Positions 32,213 through 41,987 of a stretch of DNA of 64,000 nt are shown piece after piece. The DNA comes from Pradoshia sp. D12 (GTDB lineage Bacteria > Bacillota > Bacilli > Bacillales > Pradoshiaceae), in contig NZ_CP044545.1 in NCBI RefSeq assembly GCF_008935075.1, positions 3,103,587 to 3,167,586 on the forward strand. Reading direction: 5' to 3'. Below the pieces are notes generated by a model, which worked only from the letters and a program-made list of their open reading frames with translations, was not told the origin of the DNA and ran no database searches. The position numbers and the translations under genes were made by a program. The stretch's first letter is position 1, and each line of letters begins with the position of its first letter.

Positions 32213-34521
32213 AGTTCAATCACTACCCTATTTTCATTTGGATGGATACATACACCCTGTTCTGTTTCTATACTTTCCCCGCCCTTAACAGCTAAGACGC
32301 TTTTTCTATTTCGAATGACGAGTGAATATGGTTTGGAAACTCTCTCCCCTTCTACGATTAACGTATTACCTGAGCGGGAAATCGTAATCCTGCACACATT
32401 CTCACCATTTTGGTTATAGATATGTGAGTTTACGGTTTTACCTTCTTCCAGTTCAAATAAATGAAAAGTTACTTCCTCTGCATAATCATAAACTGCTGTA
32501 GAATCAACAGAGCCTACCGCAATAAGAGAGTTTGGTTTTGCCATTAATGGTAATGTCATATACCCATGTTCCTCCGCCTGCCATGTTCCTCCGTCGACGA
32601 CCTCATTTGTCAGGAAGTTTGTCCATTTACCCTTTGGCAAATAGTATGTTACTTTTCCATCTTCATTAAAGATTGGAGCAACTAATAGAGAATCTCCTAA
32701 CATATATTGGCGATCTAAATAATGGCACGATTCATCCTCCATATATTCAAGGATCATAGGCCTCATCATAGGAACACCGGTTTCCGCTGACTCACGTGCC
32801 ATTCTGTATAAATAAGGCATTAATGAATTTTTTAATTTTGTAAAAGTTCGTGTGACATCCACCGCTTCTTCATCATAGATCCAAGGAACCTTATATTCAG
32901 TATTACCATGATAACGGCTGTGAGAGGATAACAAGCCAAATTGAGTCCAACGCTTATACAAATCAGGTGTAGCTCCATGTTCAAAGCCCGCAATATCATG
33001 GCTCCAGTAACTAAATCCTGATAAGCCGAAAGACAAGCCCCCTCGTAATGATTCTGCCATTGATGGATAAGTGGACCAGCAATCTCCGCCCCAATGGACA
33101 GGGAATTTCTGGCTTCCAACAGAAGCTGATCGGGCAAAGACAGCTGCTTCTCCCTTTCCAAGCTTTCTTTCTAATAACTCATAGACGATTTTGTTATATA
33201 AATACGTATAGTAATTATGCATTTTCTGCGGGTCAGAACCATCATGATAGACAACATCCGTAGGAATCCGCTCACCGAAATCTGTTTTAAAGCTATCTAC
33301 CCCCATATCAATTAAAGCTTCAAGCTTTTCCTCAAACCATTTGCATGCTTCAGGATTGGTGAAATCTACAACCGCCAACCCCGGCTGCCACTTATCCCAT
33401 TGCCAAACATGTCCATCCTTACGCTTAATGAAATAACCATTTTCCAGTCCCTCTTTAAATAATGGAGATTTCTGTCCGATATATGGATTAATCCACAAAC
33501 AGATTTTTAACCCTTTATCCTTCAGCCTTTTCAACATGCTTTCCGGTTCAGGAAAAACGCGCTTATCCCACTCAAAATTACACCATTCAAATTCCTTCAT
33601 CCAAAAGCAATCAAAATGAAAAACATCCAATGGAATATCTCTTTCCAGCATTCCATCGATAAAATGATTTACAGTCTCTTCGTCATAATCTGTTGTAAAT
33701 GACGTACTTAACCATAGACCAAATGTCCATGCCGGTGGTAGGCTTGGCTTCCCCGTTAAAGTTGTATACTTTTCTAGTACATCCTTCATTGTCGATCCAT
33801 TTATAATAAAATACTCCAGGCTTTCACCTGGTACACTAAATTGTGCTTTAGAGACTTTTTCTGATCCAATCTCAAATGATACTTTCTCTGGATGGTTCAC
33901 AAAAACTCCATAGCCTTTATTACTTAGATAAAGCGGTATATTTTTATAAGCTTGTTCACTGCTTGTACCGCCATCTTCATTCCATATATCAACCGTTTGT
34001 CCATTTTTCACAAACGGTGTAAACCTTTCTCCTAATCCATAGATTAATTCCCCAACATCTAATGTTAATTGTTCTCGCATATAGGGCTCTTTTTTATCAG
34101 TCAAAATATAGCTCATCCCCATACTTTGACTGGATACAATTCGTTCATCCCCAGAAAAGAAATCAATATTCCAATCCCCTTTTTTTCTAATAGAAGCCCG
34201 CAGATTTCCGCTCTGATACGATATCTCTTCATCCGCTTCCTCTATATAAACGTCTGGATTCTGTTTTGCCAGTTCAAATTCCGGCCCTCTCATCGGTGCT
34301 CCAATATGATGAAGCAGTTTGACAGAAATAACATCCTCAAGAGGTGAAGATAAAACAATGGTCATTAACCCTCCGTCCAATGTTTTTCCTCTATGTAGAA
34401 TTTTTGTAAACGGAGCAAAAATCGATAGTTTATTATCATCCTTTTCCACATCGTAGACTTCCATTGGATAATGAAGCTGATAGCCTTCCTTATCCAGCCA
34501 ATTCCCATTGCTAAATTTCAT
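32209..34521 (-). CDS. yicI: GH31 alpha-xylosidase (YicI-type)
   Basis: The 770-residue enzyme (E. coli YicI about 772) removes alpha-xylose from the non-reducing end of isoprimeverose and xyloglucan oligosaccharides. Nucleophile Asp lies in SFKTDFGERIPTDVVYHDGSDP, the signature separating alpha-xylosidases from alpha-glucosidases. The acid/base Asp is in VHWGGDCWSTY. ARSASVGSQKFP and GLLSSHSRYHG also match YicI closely. N-terminal beta-sandwich and C-terminal beta domains flank the barrel. It is the first gene of the glycosidase operon, with AAGGGTGA before the ATG and a cre-like site about 150 bp upstream. Confidence 0.95.
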   Translation of the reverse strand: MKFSNGNWLDKEGYQLHYPMEVYDVEKDDNKLSIFAPFTKILHRGKTLDGGLMTIVLSSPLEDVISVKLLHHIGAPMRGPEFELAKQNPDVYIEEADEEISYQSGNLRASIRKKGDWNIDFFSGDERIVSSQSMGMSYILTDKKEPYMREQLTLDVGELIYGLGERFTPFVKNGQTVDIWNEDGGTSSEQAYKNIPLYLSNKGYGVFVNHPEKVSFEIGSEKVSKAQFSVPGESLEYFIINGSTMKDVLEKYTTLTGKPSLPPAWTFGLWLSTSFTTDYDEETVNHFIDGMLERDIPLDVFHFDCFWMKEFEWCNFEWDKRVFPEPESMLKRLKDKGLKICLWINPYIGQKSPLFKEGLENGYFIKRKDGHVWQWDKWQPGLAVVDFTNPEACKWFEEKLEALIDMGVDSFKTDFGERIPTDVVYHDGSDPQKMHNYYTYLYNKIVYELLERKLGKGEAAVFARSASVGSQKFPVHWGGDCWSTYPSMAESLRGGLSFGLSGFSYWSHDIAGFEHGATPDLYKRWTQFGLLSSHSRYHGNTEYKVPWIYDEEAVDVTRTFTKLKNSLMPYLYRMARESAETGVPMMRPMILEYMEDESCHYLDRQYMLGDSLLVAPIFNEDGKVTYYLPKGKWTNFLTNEVVDGGTWQAEEHGYMTLPLMAKPNSLIAVGSVDSTAVYDYAEEVTFHLFELEEGKTVNSHIYNQNGENVCRITISRSGNTLIVEGERVSKPYSLVIRNRKSVLAVKGGESIETEQGVCIHPNENRVVIEL

Positions 34522-34667
34522 ATATAATCACCCTTTTCAAAAATTGAGTTGCAGCATACCTCTTTAAAAAAGTAGATCAAAAAATCGAATTTGAGTAATC
34601 TGATTAGAATGAGCCAATTGCATTTACCTGTTACTAAATTATTAGAACTTTCATCTGTCGAACAAAA

Positions 34668-34681
34668 TTAATGCGCTTACA
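34668..34681 (-). promoter_or_regulatory. Imperfect cre in the GH31 promoter region
   Basis: On minus, TGTAAGCGCATTAA fits the cre consensus at 12 of 14 positions. It overlaps a possible TTGATA-N17-ATTAAT promoter, so CcpA binding would block it. Confidence 0.55.
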
Positions 34682-34965
34682 TTTTTTTGTATCAACTAGC
34701 TCTCTTCCATTTTACAGAGGGAAATCAGGAGTGAACACCCTGTGAATTAAAGAAAAAATCAGGACAAAATTAGATAGAATGGCGAAAAGTGCCTAGAGGC
34801 TGAGTTTGCAGTAATCTTATTATTATTAGATAGTTGTTCATCATGGGGATAAGGATAATGGGGAAAACCAGCTTTTAACCCTCTTTCAAGTTTGAAGGTA
34901 AATCATGAAACAGTACAATAGAGCATGATTCCTTTTCCTCTTGGCACCTTAAAATTCAAGTATAA

Positions 34966-34992
34966 AAAAGAAGAGCATAGGCGCTCTTCTTT
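34966..34992 (-). terminator. Second thrS terminator
   Basis: AAAGAAGAGC and GCTCTTCTTT around a short loop, followed by T-run on minus. It lies downstream of the main thrS terminator. Confidence 0.7.
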
Positions 34993-35015
34993 ATAGCCAA
35001 TTATTATTTAGATCT

Positions 35016-35047
35016 CAAAAAGGGCCTATCCAAATTCGGATAGGCCC
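35016..35047 (-). terminator. thrS terminator
   Basis: On minus, GGGGCCTATCC, loop GAATTT, GGATAGGCCC, then TTTTTGAG. It starts 17 bp after the thrS stop. Confidence 0.93.
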
Positions 35048-35063
35048 CTTATCATCTAGAGTT

Positions 35064-36992
35064 TTATTTCAATTCACCTTTAATCAAAGTCAAGAACTCA
35101 TCAAATGGCATAGTCTCTGATTTCTGTTCTCCATACTTACGAACGTTAACATTACCATTTTCTTGTTCCTGATCTCCCACCACAAGCATGTAAGGGATTT
35201 TCAGCATTTGAGCTTCACGAATCTTATAGCCCATTTTTTCATCGCGTAGGTCTACTTCTACACGTAAACCTGCACGTTGAAGGCTCGCTTCAATTTCTTT
35301 TGCATAATCAAGATGAACATCCGGAGATACTGGAATAACCTGAACCTGAACTGGTGCTAACCAAGTAGGGAAAGCTCCTTTGTATTCCTCAATTAAGAAC
35401 GCAACGAAACGTTCCATTGTTGAAACAACCCCACGGTGAATAACAACTGGGCGATGCTGTTTGCCGTCTTCTCCAACATACGTAAGGTCAAAACGTTCAG
35501 GAAGCAAGAAGTCAAGCTGTACTGTGGAAAGAGTCTCATCTTTGCCAAGCGCTGTTTTAACTTGAACATCCAATTTAGGTCCGTAGAAAGCCGCTTCGCC
35601 TTCTGCTTCGAAATAGTCAAGACCCATCTCATCCATCGCTTCTTTCAGCATGGATTGAGCTCTTTCCCACATTGCATCATCATCAAAGTATTTTTCCTTA
35701 TCAGCCGGATCACGGTAAGAAAGACGGAAGGAATAATTCTCCATACCGAAGTCTTTATACACTTCCAGGATCAAAGTAACAACACGTTTGAATTCATCTT
35801 TAATTTGGTCAGGGCGTACAAATACGTGAGCATCATTTAATGTCATTCCACGTACCCGTTGCAGGCCTGCCAACGCACCGGACATTTCATATCTATGCAT
35901 CATACCCAATTCAGCAATCCGAATTGGAAGCTCACGATAGCTGTGAATATCGTTTTTATAAATCATCATATGATGCGGGCAGTTCATTGGACGAAGAACC
36001 AGCTGTTCATTATCCATATCCATTACTGGGAACATATTCTCCTGATAGTGATCCCAGTGGCCGGAAGTTTTATAGAGGTCAACACTTCCCATGATTGGTG
36101 TATACACATGGTCATAGCCAAGCTTTTGTTCCTTATCCACAATATAGCGTTCAATGACGCGGCGAATCGTTGCACCTTTTGGAAGCCATAACGGAAGGCC
36201 TTGTCCAATTAATTGAGAGTTCATGAATAAATCAAGCTCTTTCCCAATTTTACGGTGATCACGTTCTTTCGCTTCTTCTAACAGACGTAAATGCTCGTCC
36301 AAATCTTCTTTCTTGAAGAATGCAGTTCCATACACACGTTGAAGCATTTTATTATCGCTGTCTCCACGCCAGTAGGCACCCGCAATATTCAATAGCTTAA
36401 ATTCTTTAATTTTGCCAGTTGAAGGTACATGAACACCTCGGCAAAGGTCAAAGAATTCACCTTGTTCATAAATCGTTACAGTTTCCTCTTCAGGAATCGC
36501 ATCAATCAATTCCAGCTTATACTCATCGCCAATTTCTTCAAATAGACGCTTCGCTTCAGCACGGCTGACTTCTTTACGAACAATATCAATATTCGCATTA
36601 ATGATTTTCTTCATTTCTTTTTCGATTAAAGGAAGGTCTTCCGGTGTAATGGATTTCTCTAAATCCATATCATAATAGAAGCCGCCTTCAATTACTGGGC
36701 CTACACCGAATTTAACATCTTTATAAATTCGTTTAACTGCCTGTGCCAATAAATGCGCTGTACTATGGCGCAATACTTCAAGGGCTTCCGGTTGATCCGG
36801 AGTCACAATCTCTACTGAAGCATCCTCTGTAATTGGTCGGCGCAAATCATATAATGCTCCGTTTACCTTTCCTGCAATTGCTTTTTTCTTTAATCCAGAA
36901 CTAATGGAAGAAGCAATTTGCTCAGTTGTAATTCCAGATTCAAATTCCTTTACCGCACCATCTGGAAATGTAATTTTGATCATTTCAGCCAT
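35064..36992 (-). CDS. thrS: Threonyl-tRNA synthetase
   Basis: ThrRS charges tRNA(Thr) and edits Ser-tRNA(Thr). The 642 residues (B. subtilis 643) hold an N-terminal TGS domain (1-62), an editing domain with [13 protein letters not shown] near residue 75 and a downstream Cys-His zinc/editing set (DLCRGVHVP), a class II core with [11 protein letters not shown] and [12 protein letters not shown], and a C-terminal anticodon-binding domain. I start at the ATG at 36992, 8 nt after GGAG; an in-frame GTG at 37001 overlaps the ribosome binding site. It is regulated by the T-box leader upstream. Confidence 0.97.
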   Translation of the reverse strand: MAEMIKITFPDGAVKEFESGITTEQIASSISSGLKKKAIAGKVNGALYDLRRPITEDASVEIVTPDQPEALEVLRHSTAHLLAQAVKRIYKDVKFGVGPVIEGGFYYDMDLEKSITPEDLPLIEKEMKKIINANIDIVRKEVSRAEAKRLFEEIGDEYKLELIDAIPEEETVTIYEQGEFFDLCRGVHVPSTGKIKEFKLLNIAGAYWRGDSDNKMLQRVYGTAFFKKEDLDEHLRLLEEAKERDHRKIGKELDLFMNSQLIGQGLPLWLPKGATIRRVIERYIVDKEQKLGYDHVYTPIMGSVDLYKTSGHWDHYQENMFPVMDMDNEQLVLRPMNCPHHMMIYKNDIHSYRELPIRIAELGMMHRYEMSGALAGLQRVRGMTLNDAHVFVRPDQIKDEFKRVVTLILEVYKDFGMENYSFRLSYRDPADKEKYFDDDAMWERAQSMLKEAMDEMGLDYFEAEGEAAFYGPKLDVQVKTALGKDETLSTVQLDFLLPERFDLTYVGEDGKQHRPVVIHRGVVSTMERFVAFLIEEYKGAFPTWLAPVQVQVIPVSPDVHLDYAKEIEASLQRAGLRVEVDLRDEKMGYKIREAQMLKIPYMLVVGDQEQENGNVNVRKYGEQKSETMPFDEFLTLIKGELK

Positions 36993-37015
36993 GTGAGCCA
37001 CTCCTTTTTCTACAT

Positions 37016-37305
37016 AATAAAAAGCCCGTCCCTAATAAATTAAGGGACGAGCTATTGTATACTAAACAAACCCGCGGTTCCACCCAAATTCCGGTGCTGA
37101 TGGTTCAGCTTTTCCGGCACTTGTATCTTTTAACGGAGTTCCCGTCAGCCAATAATCACCCAAATATGTTTTCCTGGCTGAAGTTCAAAGGCGGTAAGCA
37201 TTTCAAGTCTATGAGGAAGCTTGCAGCCACTGGCTTCCCTCTCTGTTCACAGCTTTTTAAAACACTCATGTCCTTATCGTAACCTATCGATTATAAACTT
37301 GTATG
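37016..37305 (-). ncRNA. T-box leader (Thr) of thrS
   Basis: The T-box GGTGGAACCGCGGG is at 37084-37071 on minus, followed by a terminator with stem AGCTCGTCCC/GGGACGGGCT (37053-37023) and a short U-run. Stem I sequence upstream contains an ACC Thr codon at 37195-37193 at the expected specifier position. Uncharged tRNA(Thr) would promote readthrough. The specifier is assigned by position. Confidence 0.92.
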
Positions 37306-37311
37306 TAGGTT

Positions 37312-37340
37312 ATTATAAAAGCTTATGAGGACAAAAGCAA
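37312..37340 (-). promoter_or_regulatory. SigA promoter of thrS
   Basis: TTGCTT (37340-37335), 17 bp, TATAAT (37317-37312). It lies directly after the ytxC coding region. Confidence 0.75.
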
Positions 37341-37362
37341 GTCACTTTCTATTCTTTTATCA

Positions 37363-38226
37363 TTATGAACGCTCTTCTACCTTTTTAACCTGTTCATGGA
37401 AGTAACTGATTCGGAATAAAAGGATTCTTTCCTCGAAAATTTTCCTCAATGTAGTGATTACACGATTATCCTCATCATCCGCATAAATATGAATTCGTTT
37501 CGGTGCTAAGGAAACCAGCGGTGCAATGGTGTTTGAATCAATAAACATAGGATTCTCAGCCATCAATTTACGGTCAATCACTTTAAGAATATCTTGTTTA
37601 GAAATTGGCTCAAAATATCGATTATAAAATTGAAATTCTTCATGATAAACTAAATGAATTTCATCAATCTGTGAATTCCGCTCCTCTATCAATCGTCTTA
37701 GCACAGAGATAAATTCCTGATAATCCTGCTCAAGCTTATACTCATCAATCGCAAATCCAACTAATGTAACAAGCGATTCATGGATATCCCTTAAACGGAA
37801 ATTCCATAAGGATCGAAACGAAAAATCAATTCTTTGTTTAACTACTTCCTGCAGGAGATACTTGACTTGTTTTTTTAATTGTTCTGAAAGGTGATGGCTA
37901 CAGCAGTAGGCAGCTTCACCATCCCACATGAGCAATGCGATTTCTGCAATCTGGCTAATTTCATCTTCATCCTCATATAAAAAGCGTTCCCGAATCACAT
38001 CCCGAATTTTGCATTCCAGATGATAGGTAGAGAAAAATGTATATAAAGCATCAATGAGTGCGTGACAAAAAATTTCCTCCTGATCCGGGTCCCAAAGAAA
38101 GGAGACAGACTTTTGGCCATCCTTATGAACAGAATGAATTGCCTGTCGGATAAAAAAATCGCTGTTCTTAAATCGAACATGCCAATTAGCCTGTTCTTCC
38201 TGTGAATCAAAATACATCGTAAGCAA
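37363..38226 (-). CDS. ytxC: Putative sporulation protein YtxC
   Basis: The 287-residue protein matches the YtxC family: a mostly helical soluble protein with the motif FYNRYFEPISKQDILKVIDRKL and a C-terminal SLAPKRIHIYAD stretch. Its role in sporulation is inferred from its restriction to spore formers. I keep the TTG at 38226 as start, since GGAGGG lies 6 nt upstream; the ATG at 38217 would be 15 nt away. It stands between the dnaI terminator and the thrS promoter. The usual neighbour ytxB is absent here. Confidence 0.82.
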   Translation of the reverse strand: MLTMYFDSQEEQANWHVRFKNSDFFIRQAIHSVHKDGQKSVSFLWDPDQEEIFCHALIDALYTFFSTYHLECKIRDVIRERFLYEDEDEISQIAEIALLMWDGEAAYCCSHHLSEQLKKQVKYLLQEVVKQRIDFSFRSLWNFRLRDIHESLVTLVGFAIDEYKLEQDYQEFISVLRRLIEERNSQIDEIHLVYHEEFQFYNRYFEPISKQDILKVIDRKLMAENPMFIDSNTIAPLVSLAPKRIHIYADDEDNRVITTLRKIFEERILLFRISYFHEQVKKVEERS

Positions 38227-38432
38227 CCCTATCCCTCCAGACTATCGGAACTCCTAGTTTTATGTATATGGGACATGGCAACCCTTTAGAATGGATGGAT
38301 AAAATTAGATGTAAAATAAAAGCATCATGGCAGACTGTACAGAGCCGCTGTACTATTGCCTACATATCATATGAATTCCAGTCAATTTATTTCATGCCAG
38401 GTCTGTTAGCTTATTAAGGAATAGTAATATCT

Positions 38433-38472
38433 AAAAAGAGACAGCCCCTTTTTTGCGCGAGCTGCCTCTTTG
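38433..38472 (-). terminator. Terminator after dnaI
   Basis: AAAGAGGCAGC and GGCTGTCTCTTT (one G-U) around an A-rich loop, followed by TTTAG on minus. It ends the dnaB-dnaI unit. Confidence 0.8.
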
Positions 38473-38490
38473 CCAAACCTTTTATTCTCT

Positions 38491-39432
38491 TTAATCTCTG
38501 CGATTTTTTCCGTCCATTTCAATTGGCTCCGTTAAATTACGGACTCTCTCCATGATCCTTTTACCTTTAACCAGTTCTTCATCTCCACGCTGAGAATACG
38601 TGAAATGGTGTTCCAATTGTTTCATGTTAAAATTGGAGGTAAAAAAGGTTGGAAGATTTTCATGCATTCGATATTGAAGGATCGGTCCCAGTACATCATC
38701 ACGCGACCAGGCACTCATCGTTTCTGCTCCAATATCATCAATCATCAAAATAGGAACTTCCTTTAAGGCATCCACCTTTTGGTTATAGGAATTTTCCGCG
38801 AAGGACCCTTTTAATTCTCTTAAATATTCAGGCCAGTACACAATATGTGATGAAACGCCCTCTTCAGACAGTGCGTTTGCAATCGCACCAAGCAAATAGG
38901 TTTTACCTACCCCAAATTCACCGTATAAATAGAGCCCTTTATGACCAGCACCATTTATATATGAGTCAACAAAATTCTTTGCCTTTTCGACTGCCTCCAC
39001 ACGTGCTTCGGTCGTATACTCATCCCAAATCAAATTAGAAAAAGAAGCCTCCACAATTTCTTTTGGTACATGGCTGGCACGGATCAGCTTACGTAATCGA
39101 TTCTTCTCTTCCTGCCTGCGTTTTTTATGACAGGGTTCATACCGAACATCAATCCGTTTCCCCTGAATAAACAGGTGCGGATGATGACCCTGAAGAAGAT
39201 TTTTACATTCAGATAAAGAAGGACATTCGTCACATGTCTTCGTTTGAGTGGAGAACTCGTAGAGCTTATTCATGCTTTTTTCAATCATGTCGCTTGTCAG
39301 CTGACTGCTATGTTCATTTATAAATAAACGGACATCAGGATCTTTTAAAACAATATTTCTCATTTCATCCAATCTTTGTTGAAAGTTTTCACGCTTCCCG
39401 AGCTGATTCAGTGCATCCTGTATATTTTTCAT
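38491..39432 (-). CDS. dnaI: Primosomal protein DnaI, helicase loader
   Basis: DnaI is an AAA+ ATPase that loads the replicative helicase (DnaC in B. subtilis) onto origin DNA. The 313-residue protein has an N-terminal helicase-binding domain with zinc ligands (CDECPSLSECKNLLQGHHPH, about 68-87). The AAA+ module has Walker A GEFGVGKTYLLG near residues 173-184 and Walker B ILMIDDIGAE. GGAGGTG precedes the ATG. It follows dnaB by 17 bp, the standard arrangement. Confidence 0.95.
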   Translation of the reverse strand: MKNIQDALNQLGKRENFQQRLDEMRNIVLKDPDVRLFINEHSSQLTSDMIEKSMNKLYEFSTQTKTCDECPSLSECKNLLQGHHPHLFIQGKRIDVRYEPCHKKRRQEEKNRLRKLIRASHVPKEIVEASFSNLIWDEYTTEARVEAVEKAKNFVDSYINGAGHKGLYLYGEFGVGKTYLLGAIANALSEEGVSSHIVYWPEYLRELKGSFAENSYNQKVDALKEVPILMIDDIGAETMSAWSRDDVLGPILQYRMHENLPTFFTSNFNMKQLEHHFTYSQRGDEELVKGKRIMERVRNLTEPIEMDGKNRRD

Positions 39433-39449
39433 CCTTATACACCTCCTGT

Positions 39450-40826
39450 TTATTTAGAATTTTCATTTTGCAATTTTTCCTTGAGTTTTCTTACCCGCTC
39501 AGCAATTTCGGTGGATTGAGCAACTGGCTCTTTCTTCTTTGTTTCATCCAGCCAGTCAGGAACGATTTCCTTCCTCGCATTACCCGATGTGCGGCGTGTT
39601 GATTTATTTGTTTTCGTCTTTTTCTCATTAGCCCAGGTTTGGTATTTCTTATGCTCACTCAAAGCCATTTCATAGGCTTCACGGACGGTGGTGATATTTT
39701 TCCTCGCCCAGTGCGAAGCAATTGTCTCCACATAGTTTGATTGCAATTTCATATCTGATTTTAACATGACATAGTGCAGAAGGACATTAACGACTCCAGG
39801 AGGAAGCTTTTGATTGACCATGACCTTTTCTACAAGTGCCAGATCATTGTCGGAAGGCATTGCGCCTTGCGAAAGGCTAACTAGAAATTCCAACGGAGAG
39901 GTTGTTTCAAAAGTATACAGCAAATGCTCCTCGGGTGTTTTAGGTTCTATGATCGTACGTTCATACTCAGGCTGTTTCTGTTCAATCAGTGTCGGCATTT
40001 CTTCACCATGATTGATGTGGAAAAACTCTCTTGCACATTTTCTGAGTTCGTCTATATCAATTTCATTATGTTGATTTTGACAGCGTAAAATCAACTTGCT
40101 CATATCCATTACATTAATTTTATATAAATACGATAGCATCGCGATGGATTCCATCACATTTGGAGTAAACGCTTTTCTCGATATAAAGCTGTTTTTAGCC
40201 GTCGCAAATAATAACTCGAAATCAAATTGCTCCATTAAATTATGGCTATATCCCTGTGGGTCCTTTGAGAAGAATTGCATGTTTTGATCAGTTTCCGAGC
40301 TGATGATTTCTTTTGGATTGCGAAATTCAGATGCAAACACCTCATTGAACGATTGTGTTATTTCCTCATAATCATCCGGTATACGTTTATCCGCAAACAT
40401 CGTGAGCAGCCGTTCGTAATGTCTCTCTTCTAGTTTTTGCTTCAGATAAATAGGCAGCAAATCATCATGGAAAAATTTATCCGGACTTAAAGGACAAAGA
40501 ATCTCATATATAAAAACATTACCTTCCGGAGTTGCTTTTTTATATGTTTTTAATAACCCGATTCCTTCAAGCCTTTTTCGGTATTGAAATATCTCATCCA
40601 AAGGTAAACCAAGTACATCCATTAACCAACGATGTGTCGTTTGTCTGGAATACATGTTACCTGTATTGACTTCGTTTAATAAGGTCATATACAAAGAAAC
40701 AGCCAATCCTCCTACAAGTGGCTGATATAAATATTGAATCGATTTATGGTCCATTTCTGATAGCTTTTCTTTATATAGTACAACATATCTGTCTTTAGGA
40801 TTTACAAACTTCCATGAAAATTGCAT
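39450..40826 (-). CDS. dnaB: Replication initiation and membrane attachment protein DnaB
   Basis: This Firmicute DnaB is a DnaD-like co-loader recruited to oriC, not the helicase. The 458 residues carry an N-terminal winged-helix region (1-110) and a DnaB/DnaD C-terminal domain (about 310-405) with LEFLVSLSQGAMPSDNDLALVEKVM and LPPGVVNVLLHYVM. The tail is Lys/Arg-rich. It sits after the nrdR terminator and immediately before dnaI. The ribosome binding site (AAGG) is weak compared with its neighbours. Confidence 0.93.
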   Translation of the reverse strand: MQFSWKFVNPKDRYVVLYKEKLSEMDHKSIQYLYQPLVGGLAVSLYMTLLNEVNTGNMYSRQTTHRWLMDVLGLPLDEIFQYRKRLEGIGLLKTYKKATPEGNVFIYEILCPLSPDKFFHDDLLPIYLKQKLEERHYERLLTMFADKRIPDDYEEITQSFNEVFASEFRNPKEIISSETDQNMQFFSKDPQGYSHNLMEQFDFELLFATAKNSFISRKAFTPNVMESIAMLSYLYKINVMDMSKLILRCQNQHNEIDIDELRKCAREFFHINHGEEMPTLIEQKQPEYERTIIEPKTPEEHLLYTFETTSPLEFLVSLSQGAMPSDNDLALVEKVMVNQKLPPGVVNVLLHYVMLKSDMKLQSNYVETIASHWARKNITTVREAYEMALSEHKKYQTWANEKKTKTNKSTRRTSGNARKEIVPDWLDETKKKEPVAQSTEIAERVRKLKEKLQNENSK

Positions 40827-40863
40827 TGTCTACAAACCTTTCGTACTTCGGGTTTTTATAGTT

Positions 40864-40896
40864 GAAAAAAGAGCTAAAGAAACTGTCTTCAGCTCT
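40864..40896 (-). terminator. Terminator between nrdR and dnaB
   Basis: AGAGCTgAAGA and its complement TTCTTtAGCTCT around a 4-nt loop, followed by TTTTTTC on minus. It is a compact intrinsic terminator of possibly partial strength. Confidence 0.75.
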
Positions 40897-40898
40897 AC

Positions 40899-41357
40899 TT
40901 AATCCTCTTTTTTCATTAATTCTTTCAATTCGTCAATAAAGACATTTATATCCTTAAATTGACGATACACAGAAGCGAAACGGACATAGGCCACTTCATC
41001 CAACTCAGCCAGCCTATCCATAACCATTTCACCTATTAAATCACTTTTTATTTCAGAAAATCCTTGATTTCTTATTTCTTTTTCAACATCAGTTGCAATC
41101 TCTTCCAGTTCTTTAAGAGCAACATGACGCTTTTCACAAGCTCGGATTAAACCTCTTAGGATTTTTTCTCTGCTATATTCTTCCCGTGCGCCATCTTTTT
41201 TTACCACAATTAGCGGAATTTCTTCTACCTTTTCAAATGTAGTAAAACGATAACTACAGGATTCGCATTCTCTTCTTCTACGTATTGAACGTCCTTCATC
41301 CGCAGGGCGGGAATCCAGCACTCTTGTCCCATTATGTTGGCACGTTGGACATATCAT
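40899..41357 (-). CDS. nrdR: Transcriptional repressor NrdR
   Basis: NrdR senses ATP/dATP and represses ribonucleotide reductase genes. The 152-residue protein has the N-terminal zinc ribbon [17 protein letters not shown]...[16 protein letters not shown] with four cysteines, then an ATP-cone domain (about 49-139) with [20 protein letters not shown]. Length and motifs are standard. It lies upstream of dnaB-dnaI as in B. subtilis (YtcG). Confidence 0.97.
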   Translation of the reverse strand: MICPTCQHNGTRVLDSRPADEGRSIRRRRECESCSYRFTTFEKVEEIPLIVVKKDGAREEYSREKILRGLIRACEKRHVALKELEEIATDVEKEIRNQGFSEIKSDLIGEMVMDRLAELDEVAYVRFASVYRQFKDINVFIDELKELMKKED

Positions 41358-41507
41358 AGATTAGCACCGTCCTTTTCTATAGTTCTATCTTATTAAAACA
41401 AATCGAATAGGACAAGTCTGTTTGCATAAAATGCTATTTTTTATCTATGATACGGCCAATACTATCGGAGAAAAGTAAATAATGGGCAAGTAAAAGACGT
41501 TTGCCAC

Positions 41508-41595
41508 AAAAAAAAGAGATGCATATGTACTGCACCCCTAAAAGTTAGAGTTTGAATCTAGCTTTTTTGAGTCAACACAAAAGGACATCTCTTTA
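41508..41595 (-). terminator. Long hairpin terminator after speD
   Basis: AAAGAGATG (41594-41586) pairs with CATCTCTTT near 41522-41514, followed by a T-run on minus. The enclosed 60 nt can pair further (AGCTAGATTC and GTTTGAATC pieces). It ends the gapB-speD region. Confidence 0.65.
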
Positions 41596-41606
41596 ATATT
41601 TTTTAT

Positions 41607-41987
41607 TTATAATGCTTTAGCAAGAACATGGCTGACAGCAACCGGACCCATGCCTCGCGGGATTTCAATGTGTTCCCTAACCTGAGCGTTTAAGGCTTCA
41701 GCTATAAAATCAGCAGCCACATTAGGATCTAAGTCACCGCATGTATATACATCAATACTCGCATAACCATGTTCCGGAAAACTATGAATGGTTAAATGTG
41801 ATTCAGATATAATGACTACTCCGCTTACTCCCTGTGGCGCAAACTTATGGAAGGCTACTTCTCTAACTTCAGCTCCAGATCGTAAAGCAGCGTCCACGAA
41901 TATTTGTTCAATCTGATTAACATCGTTCAATTTAGATAAATCACAGCCCCATAATTCAGAAATGACATGACGACCTATTGTATGCAT
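41607..41987 (-). CDS. speD: S-adenosylmethionine decarboxylase proenzyme
   Basis: The enzyme makes decarboxylated AdoMet, the aminopropyl donor for spermidine. The 126 residues equal B. subtilis SpeD/SpeH. The self-cleavage site is in [20 protein letters not shown], where the Ser before His becomes the pyruvoyl group. FAPQGVSGV and TCGDLDPN are family signatures. The ATG at 41987 follows GGGGGAA; an upstream in-frame start at 42008 lies before that site and is rejected. It follows gapB, as in B. subtilis, after a 315-bp spacer with possible structure. Confidence 0.97.
   Translation of the reverse strand: MHTIGRHVISELWGCDLSKLNDVNQIEQIFVDAALRSGAEVREVAFHKFAPQGVSGVVIISESHLTIHSFPEHGYASIDVYTCGDLDPNVAADFIAEALNAQVREHIEIPRGMGPVAVSHVLAKAL

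Larger units (their letters stand above)
34522..35063. other. Spacer between the carbohydrate locus and thrS
   Basis: The 542 bp hold the GH31 leader and promoter with its cre-like site (right half of 34522-34720). Two tandem terminators for thrS lie at 34966-34992 and 35016-35047. I see no gene in it. Confidence 0.7.

Noticed and set aside
38336-38352. GTACAG/CTGTAC palindrome between dnaI and ytxC as a terminator or operator
   Set aside because: The stem is only 6 bp, with no U-run and no conserved partner, so it may be chance.
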